A stretch of DNA of 64,000 nt from an uncultured Lachnospiraceae bacterium (GTDB lineage Bacteria > Bacillota > Clostridia > Lachnospirales > Lachnospiraceae), in assembly GCA_949878435.1 (NCBI GenBank), contig CATLAK010000002.1:1-64000 (forward strand). The letters run 5' to 3'. Positions 34,343-41,963 of this stretch are shown piece by piece (positions within the stretch are counted from its first letter, which is position 1; each line of letters opens with the position of its first letter). Below the pieces are notes generated by a model that was not told where the DNA came from, searched no databases, and was given only the letters and a program-made list of their open reading frames with translations. The translations under genes were made by a program, and so were the position numbers.

Positions 34343-35113
34343 ATGAACAGAGATGAAATATTAAAAACAAATAGGCTTTACTGGGATACTTACGCAGATT
34401 TGTGGTTTGGAACTACGGCGCTTCCTGCATATGGAGTACATTTTGTAACCGAGAATGAGTTGCACCTGTTCGGTGACGTTTCGGGCAGGAAAATGCTTGA
34501 AATTTGCTGTGGAAGCGGTCATTCTTTGAAATATCATGCAGACAGAAACGCCGGCGAATTATGGGGTGTAGATCTTTCTCATAAACAGCTTGAAAATGCT
34601 AAACAGTATTTGGGTGAGAGCGGTTATACCGCAAATCTTATTTGCTCTCCCATGGAAGCGGATATGGATATTCCGAAAGACTATTTCGATTTTGTATATT
34701 CTATCTATGGTATCGGATGGACAACAGATCTGGATGGTACTTTCCAGAAGATTGCCTCATACCTGAAAAAAGACGGCATCTTTATTTTCAGCTGGCATCA
34801 TCCGCTCAATTATTGCATCGCATGGTCTTGTGATGAGCGAAAAGATGTGATCGAAAATAATGCTTTGGTGATGAATAAAAGCTATTTTGATGAGTCCTAT
34901 TTCAGAATGCCGGTGGATGGTAGTGAGATTCTGCTGTGCAACCGGAAAATATCCACTTATGTCAATGCTTTGGCAAAGGCTGGATTTGTAATCGAGCAAA
35001 TGATTGAGCAGACCGATGAGGCGACAATGCAGGCAGAAGGAGATATCAGCGACAAAGCCCAAAAAGCAAAGATGTTGCCTATTTCAGTTTTATTTAAGGC
35101 AAGAAAGTTATAA
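34343..35113 (+). CDS. class I SAM-dependent methyltransferase
   Basis: The 256-residue protein has SAM motif I (MLEICCGSGHSLKYHA), an acidic ribose-binding residue in WGVDLSHKQL and the motif IV region DFVYSIYGIGWTTD. The layout matches Methyltransf_11-like small-molecule methylases. A GAAGGAGAAG site precedes the ATG. It stands alone; the substrate is unknown. The 255 bases upstream (34088-34342) contain one imperfect hairpin (CCGCC...GGCGG, about 34106-34136) and no recognisable gene. Confidence 0.88.
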   Translation: MNRDEILKTNRLYWDTYADLWFGTTALPAYGVHFVTENELHLFGDVSGRKMLEICCGSGHSLKYHADRNAGELWGVDLSHKQLENAKQYLGESGYTANLICSPMEADMDIPKDYFDFVYSIYGIGWTTDLDGTFQKIASYLKKDGIFIFSWHHPLNYCIAWSCDERKDVIENNALVMNKSYFDESYFRMPVDGSEILLCNRKISTYVNALAKAGFVIEQMIEQTDEATMQAEGDISDKAQKAKMLPISVLFKARKL

Positions 35114-35269
35114 AGGAGAATCGGAAATTTGTAGACTTGGTTCAGGGCGGTGTAAAAGGATTTTGACATAATTTATTTGTATTGCAAAGTCAAGTTGCTG
35201 GAAAAGCATTCAAAGATACTGTATATTGAGTATGCTTCTTATCGAGGTAAAAACAAAGGTGGGTGAAAT

Positions 35270-35576
35270 ATGGAAATTGGAAGCAGACTTAAAAATGTAC
35301 GAAATGAAAAGGGCATGACACAAGAACATGTGGCTGAGTTACTTGGTGTTAGTAGACAGACAATTTCAAATTGGAACAGTAACTGTAGCCAAAAATGATT
35401 ATTTGGAAACAGGTACTTTGTGGAATATAATGCTTGCAAAAAATAAACATAAAATAGTTGAATAGTTGGTAAGTTTGAGCGACGGCGTGTTGGTACGGGT
35501 AACTAGAAAGCCGGCATTTTTCGGATTGCTACATGATACGGATGATATAAAGATATTTGAAACAAAGGTGCATTAG
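35270..35576 (+). pseudogene. hybrid relic: XRE helix-turn-helix start joined to another gene's tail
   Basis: The ATG at 35270 (GGTGGGTGAA site) encodes an XRE domain start (MEIGSRLKNVRNEKGMTQEH, then GVSRQTISNW) that ends at a TGA at 35396 after 42 codons. From 35373 another frame reads GTVTVAKNDYLETGTLWNIM, passes a TAG at 35463 and continues (SLSDGVLVRVTRKPAFFGLL) to 35576. The join lies within the helix-turn-helix, as expected for a deletion that fused two genes. The second part is coding-like but I do not know its family. Other sequence in 35114-35603 shows nothing. Confidence 0.55.
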
Positions 35577-35603
35577 ACTTTTACAGAAAGGCAGGGTATA
35601 ACA

Positions 35604-36347
35604 GTGAAGACAAAACGACATTTATCCAATGGATATAGTCTGGCAAAGGAAACGCTTTGTTTATATTCCGAAATGCAGAATTTAAACAGAGCAGCCATAA
35701 AGCATATTGCCTGTACAATGAAAGTCGGGATGAACCTGCGGGATATCAAAGCGTTGTGCGAAGATTATCTGCTGAAAAATGGCGCGGATTCATTTTGGTA
35801 TTGGGATGTTGGCGCTTTTGTTTTTGCCGGAGATGAAACTGCGACATCCATATCGGGCAGGGATTACATGGCAGCGGATAGAACCATACAGGAAAATGAT
35901 ATTATCACGATTGATTTAAGTCCTCAAAAGAATAACATTTGGGGAGATTATGCAAGAACGATTGTATTTGAAAATGGCGTTTTATGTGATGAAATTGACA
36001 GAATAAAAAATGACGAGTGGCGGAGAGGTTTGCAGATGGAAGAATATCTGCATAAAACGCTAATTGATGTAGCAACGCCGGATATGACATTTGAGGAATT
36101 ATACTATTTCATGAATGATTTGATCGTGAAAAAAGGATTTCTTAACTTAGATTTTCTTGGAAATCTTGGACATTCCATTGTGAAACAAAAAAATGACAGG
36201 ATATATACCGAAAGGGGAAATAATAAAAGGCTGTCAGATGTTGAAATGTTTACCTTTGAACCTCATATCGGTATTACTGATTCTAAATATGGATATAAGA
36301 GAGAAGATATCTATTATTTTGATAACGGCAAGTTAATAAAATTATAG
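35604..36347 (+). CDS. M24-family metallopeptidase (aminopeptidase P / MetAP fold)
   Basis: The 247-residue protein has the pita-bread fold's five metal ligands in order: Asp in ITIDLSPQ, Asp in WGDYARTIV, His in LGNLGHSIV, Glu in FTFEPHIG and Glu in KREDIYYF. It is close to the length of a methionine aminopeptidase but starts differently, and the N-terminal half has a Trp-rich segment (DSFWYWDVGAFVFAG). Its start could be ATG at 35640 if the leader is non-coding. It stands alone. Substrate is probably a short peptide. Confidence 0.85.
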   Translation: MKTKRHLSNGYSLAKETLCLYSEMQNLNRAAIKHIACTMKVGMNLRDIKALCEDYLLKNGADSFWYWDVGAFVFAGDETATSISGRDYMAADRTIQENDIITIDLSPQKNNIWGDYARTIVFENGVLCDEIDRIKNDEWRRGLQMEEYLHKTLIDVATPDMTFEELYYFMNDLIVKKGFLNLDFLGNLGHSIVKQKNDRIYTERGNNKRLSDVEMFTFEPHIGITDSKYGYKREDIYYFDNGKLIKL

Positions 36348-36400
36348 ACCGCATAAATGAAAGGATTTTGTATGGGAAAAATCAAGCTAGAAAATTTTTC

Positions 36401-36727
36401 CTACTCTACAAGCTCTTTGTACATGAGTCCCCATTTTTTCATTTCGTCAATGACGGGACACAGGGATGCGCCTAGTCCGCTCAGAGCATATTCCACTCTG
36501 GGCGGAACCTCAGGGTAGACAGTCCTCGTGATGATTCCGTCTGCTTCCATGGAACGCAGGCTGTCGGTCAGGACTTTCTGGCTGATGCCTTTTAAATTCC
36601 GTTGAAGCTCATTGAACCGCCAGGGTCGGGATATCAGGTTCCTTATGATAAGGAGCTTCCACTTGTTTCCGATCATACTTACGGTGGTCGCTACAGGGCA
36701 GTCTGGCAAGTCTTCTTTTCTTCTCAT
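36401..36727 (-). CDS. HxlR-family transcription regulator
   Basis: The 108-residue winged-helix protein has the HxlR signature (CPVATTVSMIGNKWKLLIIR, then NELQRNLKGISQKVLTDSLR). A promoter on the minus strand (36787-36815) and a palindrome (36755-36782) lie just upstream, pointing to autoregulation. It diverges from the hyp-containing operon, which it may control. HxlR proteins usually sense redox or aldehyde/quinone stress via Cys residues; only the N-terminal Cys is conserved here. Confidence 0.92.
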   Translation of the reverse strand: MRRKEDLPDCPVATTVSMIGNKWKLLIIRNLISRPWRFNELQRNLKGISQKVLTDSLRSMEADGIITRTVYPEVPPRVEYALSGLGASLCPVIDEMKKWGLMYKELVE

Positions 36728-36754
36728 ATGTATAAATCCTCCATTTTATAATAA

Positions 36755-36782
36755 GTATTACACTTAAAAATGAATGTAACAC
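36755..36782. promoter_or_regulatory. probable HxlR operator
   Basis: GTATTACACTT and AATGTAACAC form an imperfect inverted repeat around AAAAATG, just downstream of the hxlR-like -10 element. The size suits a dimeric winged-helix regulator. Confidence 0.55.
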
Positions 36783-36786
36783 TTTA

Positions 36787-36815
36787 ATTGTAATGTTATA
36801 TACCTTGCTTGTCAA
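36787..36815 (-). promoter_or_regulatory. promoter of the HxlR-type regulator
   Basis: On the minus strand TTGACA (36810-36815) and TACAAT (36787-36792) are 17 bases apart, an excellent sigma-A promoter about 60 bases before the start codon. Confidence 0.8.
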
Positions 36816-36848
36816 TATAGTATGAGAAGTATGCAGGGAATTGAAACA

Positions 36849-36900
36849 GAGTTACTAATGCGAGTCACTGATGCGAGTCACTGATGCGATTTACTAAGCC
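36849..36900. repeat. four 13-bp tandem repeats upstream of the hyp operon
   Basis: The units GAGTTACTAATGC, GAGTCACTGATGC, GAGTCACTGATGC and GATTTACTAAGCC lie head to tail and end eight bases before the -35 of the hypB promoter. Iterated spacing near one helical turn suggests an operator array for a multimeric regulator. Confidence 0.7.
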
Positions 36901-36908
36901 AATGTGGG

Positions 36909-36937
36909 TTGATTTTAACTTAAGGAATGGATATACT
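36909..36937 (+). promoter_or_regulatory. promoter of the hypB operon
   Basis: TTGATT (36909-36914) and TATACT (36932-36937) are separated by 17 bases; the start codon lies 36 bases further. Confidence 0.7.
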
Positions 36938-36973
36938 GATAGAAAGAGAATGTGTGAAAGACGAGGTACATCC

Positions 36974-37651
36974 ATGCGGGAAGTGAGAGTTTTAGAAATC
37001 AAGCAGAGTGTTTTCGCTGATAATGACCGGCAGGCGGATTTACTGCGGCAGGATTTAAAGGAAAAGGGGGTATTTCTTTTAAATTTGATGTCTTCCCCGG
37101 GAGCCGGCAAGACCACCACGCTGATGCGCATCATAGAGGCTCTTAAGGACACCTTTAAGATCGGCGTCATGGAGGCAGACATCGATTCGGACGTGGATGC
37201 ACAGACCATATCGGAATCGGGGGCAAAGGTGATTCAGCTCCACACAGGGGGTATGTGTCATCTGGACGCAGAAATGACCAGGCAGGGGCTTGCAGGGTTA
37301 GAAACCAGCGATGTGGAACTGGCAATCCTTGAAAATGTGGGAAATCTTGTCTGTCCGGCGGAGTTTGACACGGGTGCTGTGAAGAACGCCATGATTCTTT
37401 CTGTGCCGGAGGGGCATGACAAGCCGCTGAAGTATCCGCTGATGTTCACTATTTGCGATGTGGTGCTGATCAACAAGGTGGACGTGCTCCCTTATTTTGA
37501 TTTTGACATGGAAAAGTGTAAGGAATACATATACATGCGAAATCCCGAGGCGAAAATCATCCCTATCTGTGCAAAGACGGGGGAAGGGATTGAGGAATGG
37601 AGCGGATGGCTTAAGGAAGCGGTTTTAAGCTGGCGTGAGAAGAAGGGATGA
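36974..37651 (+). CDS. hypB: nickel-inserting GTPase HypB
   Basis: From the ATG at 36974 (GACGAGG site) the protein has 225 residues. It has the P-loop LMSSPGAGKTTTL, the switch segment ADIDSDVDA, the nickel/zinc site region TGGMCHLDAEM (Cys-His), the G3-like LENVGNLVCPAEFD and the guanine site INKVDVL. No His-rich nickel store is present at the N-terminus. HypB delivers nickel with HypA to [NiFe] hydrogenase. Here it starts an operon with an FeS/FAD oxidoreductase and hypA, and no hydrogenase subunits are in the window. Confidence 0.95.
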   Translation: MREVRVLEIKQSVFADNDRQADLLRQDLKEKGVFLLNLMSSPGAGKTTTLMRIIEALKDTFKIGVMEADIDSDVDAQTISESGAKVIQLHTGGMCHLDAEMTRQGLAGLETSDVELAILENVGNLVCPAEFDTGAVKNAMILSVPEGHDKPLKYPLMFTICDVVLINKVDVLPYFDFDMEKCKEYIYMRNPEAKIIPICAKTGEGIEEWSGWLKEAVLSWREKKG

Positions 37652-37722
37652 AACGCCGAATAACAGAGAGAATTTTTTTATAAATTTTACATAAGAAGAC
37701 TAATTTTACAAGGGAGGAAGGT

Positions 37723-40509
37723 ATGGAGAGAAAGCTGGACAAAGAACTATATCCTGATTATGTTTATCCTAAGCATCAGCCGGATCACAGTGCGCCGCCG
37801 AGGGAAAGCATTATCAAACTGGGGAAGATGATGACGGACAGGATTCCCCAGAAGCTGGGAATCAAGAAGATTACCCAGGATGATCCTGAGTATTGGGGGC
37901 TTGCAGGCGTACTCACGGATGAGGAAGCAGAAATCGCTTTGAAAATGGGAGTAAGAAAACCCAAGACTTTAAAGGACATGGTGAAACTGACGGGCATGCC
38001 GGAGGAAGCGTTAGAGCCGAAGCTGCAGGAAATGTCTGTGAAGGGGATTTTAGAGTACAACTGGGAAAATCCCCAGCATGAAAAGCAGTATGTGCTCCCC
38101 ATGTTCGTGCCGGGGGCAGCGGAGTTTTTCAACATGAACAGCGCTGTCATGGAGAAGAACCCGGAGGTTACATTATTTTTTGAGCATATGTCAAGGCTTC
38201 CCCTGGAACATGTCACGCCCTTTGTGGGAGAAGGCGGAAACGGAATCGGCATGCATGTCATCCCGGTGGAAAAGGCAATCGAGATGGAGAACGAATCCAT
38301 CGATTTAGAGCATATTTCTTACTGGCTTACCAAGTATGAGGGCAAGTATGCTGCCAGCCCTTGTTCCTGCCGGCGTTCCCGGCTGTATCATGATGAAGGG
38401 TGCGCGGATGATCCGGAAGGGTGGTGCGTTGCCGTAGGCGATATGGCGGACTATGTGGTGGAGACCCAGAAGGATGGGCGGTACATTACCAGAGAAGAAG
38501 CCCTGGCAATCTTTAAACAAGCGGAGGATAACGGGTTTGTTCATCAGATTACCAATATCGACGGCGCCAACAAGATTTTTGCCATCTGTAACTGTAATGT
38601 GAATGTATGTTATGCCCTGCGGACCTCACAGCTTTTTAACACGCCCAACATGTCCCGCTCGGCGTATGTGGCAAAGGTAGATAAGAATAAGTGCGTTGCC
38701 TGCGGCAAATGTGTGGAGGTATGTCCGGCAGGCGCGGTGAAGCTTGGACAAAAGCTCTGCAAAAAGGACGGCAGCGAGGTTACCTATCCCAAGATGCCCC
38801 TTCCCCAGGAACAGAAGTGGGGAGAGCATATGTGGACCCATAACTACAGGGATGTGAACCGGATCAACTGCTATGACACCGGAACGGCGCCCTGCAAGAC
38901 GGCATGCCCTGCGCATATCGCAGTGCAGGGATATCTTCAGCTGGCAAAGGAAGGGCGCTACGAAGAAGCGCTTGCGCTGATTAAAAAAGACAATCCCCTG
39001 CCGGCAATCTGCGGACGTATCTGTAACCGCCGCTGCGAGGATGCCTGCACCCGGGGCACCATAGATGAGGCGGTTGCTATAGATGAGGTAAAGCGGTTTG
39101 TGGCGGAGAGGGATCTGAAGGCAGAGACCCGTTATATTCCGAAACCCACCGTTCCCTCCTTAAAGGGATATTTTGAAGAAAAAATTGCCATTATCGGCGC
39201 CGGTCCTGCGGGGCTTTCCTGTGCTTACTATCTGGCTGATAAGGGCTATAAGCCTACTATATTTGAGAAGAACGAAAGACCCGGCGGTATGCTTACATAC
39301 GGAGTTCCTTCTTATAAGCTGGAGAAGGATTTGATAGAGGCGGAAATCGACGTGATCAAAGCCATGGGCGTCACAATCAAGTGCGGCGTTGAGGTGGGAA
39401 AGGATGTTACCATTGAACAGCTCCGTGCCCAGGGATATAAGGGATTTTATATTGCCATCGGCTGCCAGGGCGGCAGAAAGGCAGGGGTTCCCGGAGAGGA
39501 TGCCCAGGGCGTTTATACAGCGGTAGATTTCCTGAAAGAGGTCGGCGCAAAAGAGGAATTTGACTTAGGAGGCGATGTAATCGTCATCGGAGGTGGAAAT
39601 GTTGCCATCGATGCGGCAAGAACCAGCACCCGCTGCGGTCAAGGGAAGGTATCTATGTTCTGTTTGGAGAGCAGGGATGAGATGCCTGCAAGCAGGGAAG
39701 AGATTCTGGAAGCTGCAGAAGAGAAGATAGCCATCAACAACGGTTGGGGTCCCAAGGAAATCCTTACGGAAAACGGAAAGGCTGTGGGAGTGGTATTTAA
39801 GAGATGCACCCGCGTATTTGACGAGAACCATAGATTTGCACCGCTTTATGACGAAGAGGATACCATGACGGTCTCCTGTGCCAGCGTGATCTTCAGCGTA
39901 GGACAGGGAATCATCTGGGGAGATCTTTTGAAAGGAACGAAGGTGGAACTTCGTCCAAATGGCGGAGCCATAGCCGATAAGCTGACCTATCAGACGGCGG
40001 AGCCGGATATCTTTGTAGGCGGCGATGTCTATACCGGACCGAAATTTGCAATAGATGCCATTGCGGCAGGAAGGGAAGGTGCCATTTCCCTGCACCGGTT
40101 TGTACACGAACATTGTACTTTGACCATCGGACGGAACCGGAGAGATTTTATCGAACTTGACAAAGAGGATATCTTTATCGCCAGCTATGACAACACCGAC
40201 AGGCAAAGACCCGAGAGGGCGGAGGAAGCGCAGATGCGCAGTTTCCGCGACCTGTCCCATACACTGACGGAAGAACAGGTGAAGGCGGAGACTTCACGCT
40301 GCCTGTCCTGCGGCGCATCCGTGGTAGACCCTAACAAATGTATCGGGTGCGGTCTTTGTACGACGAAGTGTGTATTTGATGCGATTACTCTGCACAGGGA
40401 ACTGCCGGGCTGTTCGGAGATGGTGAAATCCGAGGATAAGCTCAAATATGTGCTGCCGAATATGATCAAGCAGTCTTTGAAAGTCAAATTTGCGCCGAAG
40501 AAGGATTAA
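37723..40509 (+). CDS. large iron-sulfur/FAD oxidoreductase (GltD-like core, ferredoxin domains)
   Basis: The 928-residue protein has at least three parts. Residues about 1-310 carry a Cys-rich segment (SPCSCRRSRLYHDEGC) and CNCNVNVC. A 4Fe-4S motif lies near 325 (CVACGKCVEVCPAGA). From about 390 comes a GltD/PreT-like domain: the FeS-binding CKTACPAHIAVQGYLQL, RICNRRCEDACTRG, the FAD site IIGAGPAGLSCAYYLADKGY and the NAD(P) site VIGGGNVAIDAARTSTRCGQ. A last 4Fe-4S motif (CIGCGLCTTKCVFDAI) ends it. Such proteins route electrons between NAD(P)H and ferredoxin-type centres. It lies between hypB and hypA, so the enzyme may work with a nickel protein. Confidence 0.88.
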   Translation: MERKLDKELYPDYVYPKHQPDHSAPPRESIIKLGKMMTDRIPQKLGIKKITQDDPEYWGLAGVLTDEEAEIALKMGVRKPKTLKDMVKLTGMPEEALEPKLQEMSVKGILEYNWENPQHEKQYVLPMFVPGAAEFFNMNSAVMEKNPEVTLFFEHMSRLPLEHVTPFVGEGGNGIGMHVIPVEKAIEMENESIDLEHISYWLTKYEGKYAASPCSCRRSRLYHDEGCADDPEGWCVAVGDMADYVVETQKDGRYITREEALAIFKQAEDNGFVHQITNIDGANKIFAICNCNVNVCYALRTSQLFNTPNMSRSAYVAKVDKNKCVACGKCVEVCPAGAVKLGQKLCKKDGSEVTYPKMPLPQEQKWGEHMWTHNYRDVNRINCYDTGTAPCKTACPAHIAVQGYLQLAKEGRYEEALALIKKDNPLPAICGRICNRRCEDACTRGTIDEAVAIDEVKRFVAERDLKAETRYIPKPTVPSLKGYFEEKIAIIGAGPAGLSCAYYLADKGYKPTIFEKNERPGGMLTYGVPSYKLEKDLIEAEIDVIKAMGVTIKCGVEVGKDVTIEQLRAQGYKGFYIAIGCQGGRKAGVPGEDAQGVYTAVDFLKEVGAKEEFDLGGDVIVIGGGNVAIDAARTSTRCGQGKVSMFCLESRDEMPASREEILEAAEEKIAINNGWGPKEILTENGKAVGVVFKRCTRVFDENHRFAPLYDEEDTMTVSCASVIFSVGQGIIWGDLLKGTKVELRPNGGAIADKLTYQTAEPDIFVGGDVYTGPKFAIDAIAAGREGAISLHRFVHEHCTLTIGRNRRDFIELDKEDIFIASYDNTDRQRPERAEEAQMRSFRDLSHTLTEEQVKAETSRCLSCGASVVDPNKCIGCGLCTTKCVFDAITLHRELPGCSEMVKSEDKLKYVLPNMIKQSLKVKFAPKKD

Positions 40510-40512
40510 GCG

Positions 40513-40857
40513 ATGCATGAATTGGGAGTAGTATTTCACATAATGGATAATCTGGAGAAGGTTGCCGAGGAAAATCAGGTGAAAGGCATCTCCAAAGTGG
40601 TCTTAGAACTGGGAGAGGTGTCGACCGTGATTGAATCCTATCTGCAGAACTGTTGGAAGTGGGCGATAAAAAAGCGGGAGCTGTTTGCGGAGGCAGACTT
40701 AATCGTGGAGCAGCTCCCAGCGGTTACTTATTGCGAGGGATGCGGTCAGACTTATCCCACCGTGGAATACGGAAAAATCTGTCCCTATTGTCAAAGCCCG
40801 GATACTTGGCTTTTGCAGGGGAACGAATTTAATATTAAAGAGATTGAAGTGTATTAA
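40513..40857 (+). CDS. hypA: nickel metallochaperone HypA
   Basis: The 114-residue protein starts MHELG, with His2 as the conserved nickel ligand. It has the zinc site Cys-x2-Cys (YCEGCGQTYP) and Cys-x2-Cys (ICPYCQSPDT) near residues 74-97. HypA hands nickel to HypB. It begins three bases after the oxidoreductase stop, so the genes are co-expressed. The rest of the hydrogenase maturation set (hypC-F) is absent from the window. Confidence 0.93.
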   Translation: MHELGVVFHIMDNLEKVAEENQVKGISKVVLELGEVSTVIESYLQNCWKWAIKKRELFAEADLIVEQLPAVTYCEGCGQTYPTVEYGKICPYCQSPDTWLLQGNEFNIKEIEVY

Positions 40858-40887
40858 ACAATAAAGCAAGAAAGAGAGGGTGAGATT

Positions 40888-41925
40888 ATGATTTTTCAAA
40901 TTTATGATGAAAGGATCGTCTGGCATTTGCTGGGCTGGGTCATGGTGTTTGCGGGGCTTATCATTATGAATGAGATTGCGCGCCGTACCAAGATTGGGGG
41001 AGGAATTTGTTTCTTTGCCATTCCTGCAGTGCTGACGGTTTACTTCATTGCAATTTATGTGGGCGCGGCACAGGGAGCCGAATGGGCGCTGAACAATCAG
41101 ACCTATGTGCACATGAACAGCTGGTTCCACTACGCAAAGCTATATGCGGCGTTAGCCGGATGTATCGGTTTCATGATTATCAAATATCACTGGGGGAAGC
41201 TGGGAAAATCCCATGCATTTAAGGTGTTCCCTTTTGTAATCGTTGCAATCAATATTATGATTGCGGTGGTATCCGATTTTGAATCCGTTGTGAGAGCGGG
41301 AAACATCATGGGTGGATGGTGGAAATCCTCTGAAGGCGTGTGGCTCTACGGCGGATGGTGGAACATTTTAAACGGTATCGCGGGTATTCTTAATATCCTG
41401 TGTATGACAGGCTGGTGGGGAATTTATTCCTCCAAAGATAAAAAGGATATGCTCTGGCCGGATATGACATGGTGTTTTATCTTGGCTTATGATATCTGGA
41501 ATTTCCAGTATACCTACTTGAACCTGCCTACTCATTCATGGTATTGCGGTTTTGCTCTTCTGCTGGCGCCTACAATTGCTAACGCTTTCTGGAATAAGGG
41601 CGGATGGATTCAGAACCGTGCCAACACGTTGGCGCTGTGGTGTATGTTTGCACAGGTATTCCCGCTGTTCCAGGACAGAAGCCGCTTTACGACGGTGTCT
41701 TCCGTATATGGAGCAGGAGGGACGGCAGCAGCCTTTGGGGAGGCGATGCCCACAGTGGCAAATCCCACGGCACAGGGTATCATTTCCATTCTTTCCATTG
41801 CAGTCAATATTGCAGTCTTTGCCGTGATACTGAAACGTGCGAAGACGCAGAAGAAGAATCCTTATACCAACGAAATCTTCACAGACCAAAAGGACTTCAA
41901 GACAGCAATGGCGAGAGCAGAGTAG
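40888..41925 (+). CDS. multi-pass membrane protein (DUF5692-like)
   Basis: The 345-residue protein has about eight to nine hydrophobic segments and unusually many Trp residues (for example GGWWKSSEGVWLYGGWWNIL). I recall it as DUF5692-like but this is not proven. It ends the hypB-oxidoreductase-hypA operon (30 bases after hypA, AGAGAGGGTGAG site). Possible roles are a nickel or electron-carrier transporter or a membrane anchor for the oxidoreductase. Confidence 0.7.
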   Translation: MIFQIYDERIVWHLLGWVMVFAGLIIMNEIARRTKIGGGICFFAIPAVLTVYFIAIYVGAAQGAEWALNNQTYVHMNSWFHYAKLYAALAGCIGFMIIKYHWGKLGKSHAFKVFPFVIVAINIMIAVVSDFESVVRAGNIMGGWWKSSEGVWLYGGWWNILNGIAGILNILCMTGWWGIYSSKDKKDMLWPDMTWCFILAYDIWNFQYTYLNLPTHSWYCGFALLLAPTIANAFWNKGGWIQNRANTLALWCMFAQVFPLFQDRSRFTTVSSVYGAGGTAAAFGEAMPTVANPTAQGIISILSIAVNIAVFAVILKRAKTQKKNPYTNEIFTDQKDFKTAMARAE

Positions 41926-41963
41926 CAGGCACTTTGGTCTGCGGCATCCAGAGGGAGATAGGA

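Noticed and set aside
36974-41925. [NiFe] hydrogenase operon
   Set aside because: No large or small subunit is present; the oxidoreductase is GltD-like with ferredoxin domains.
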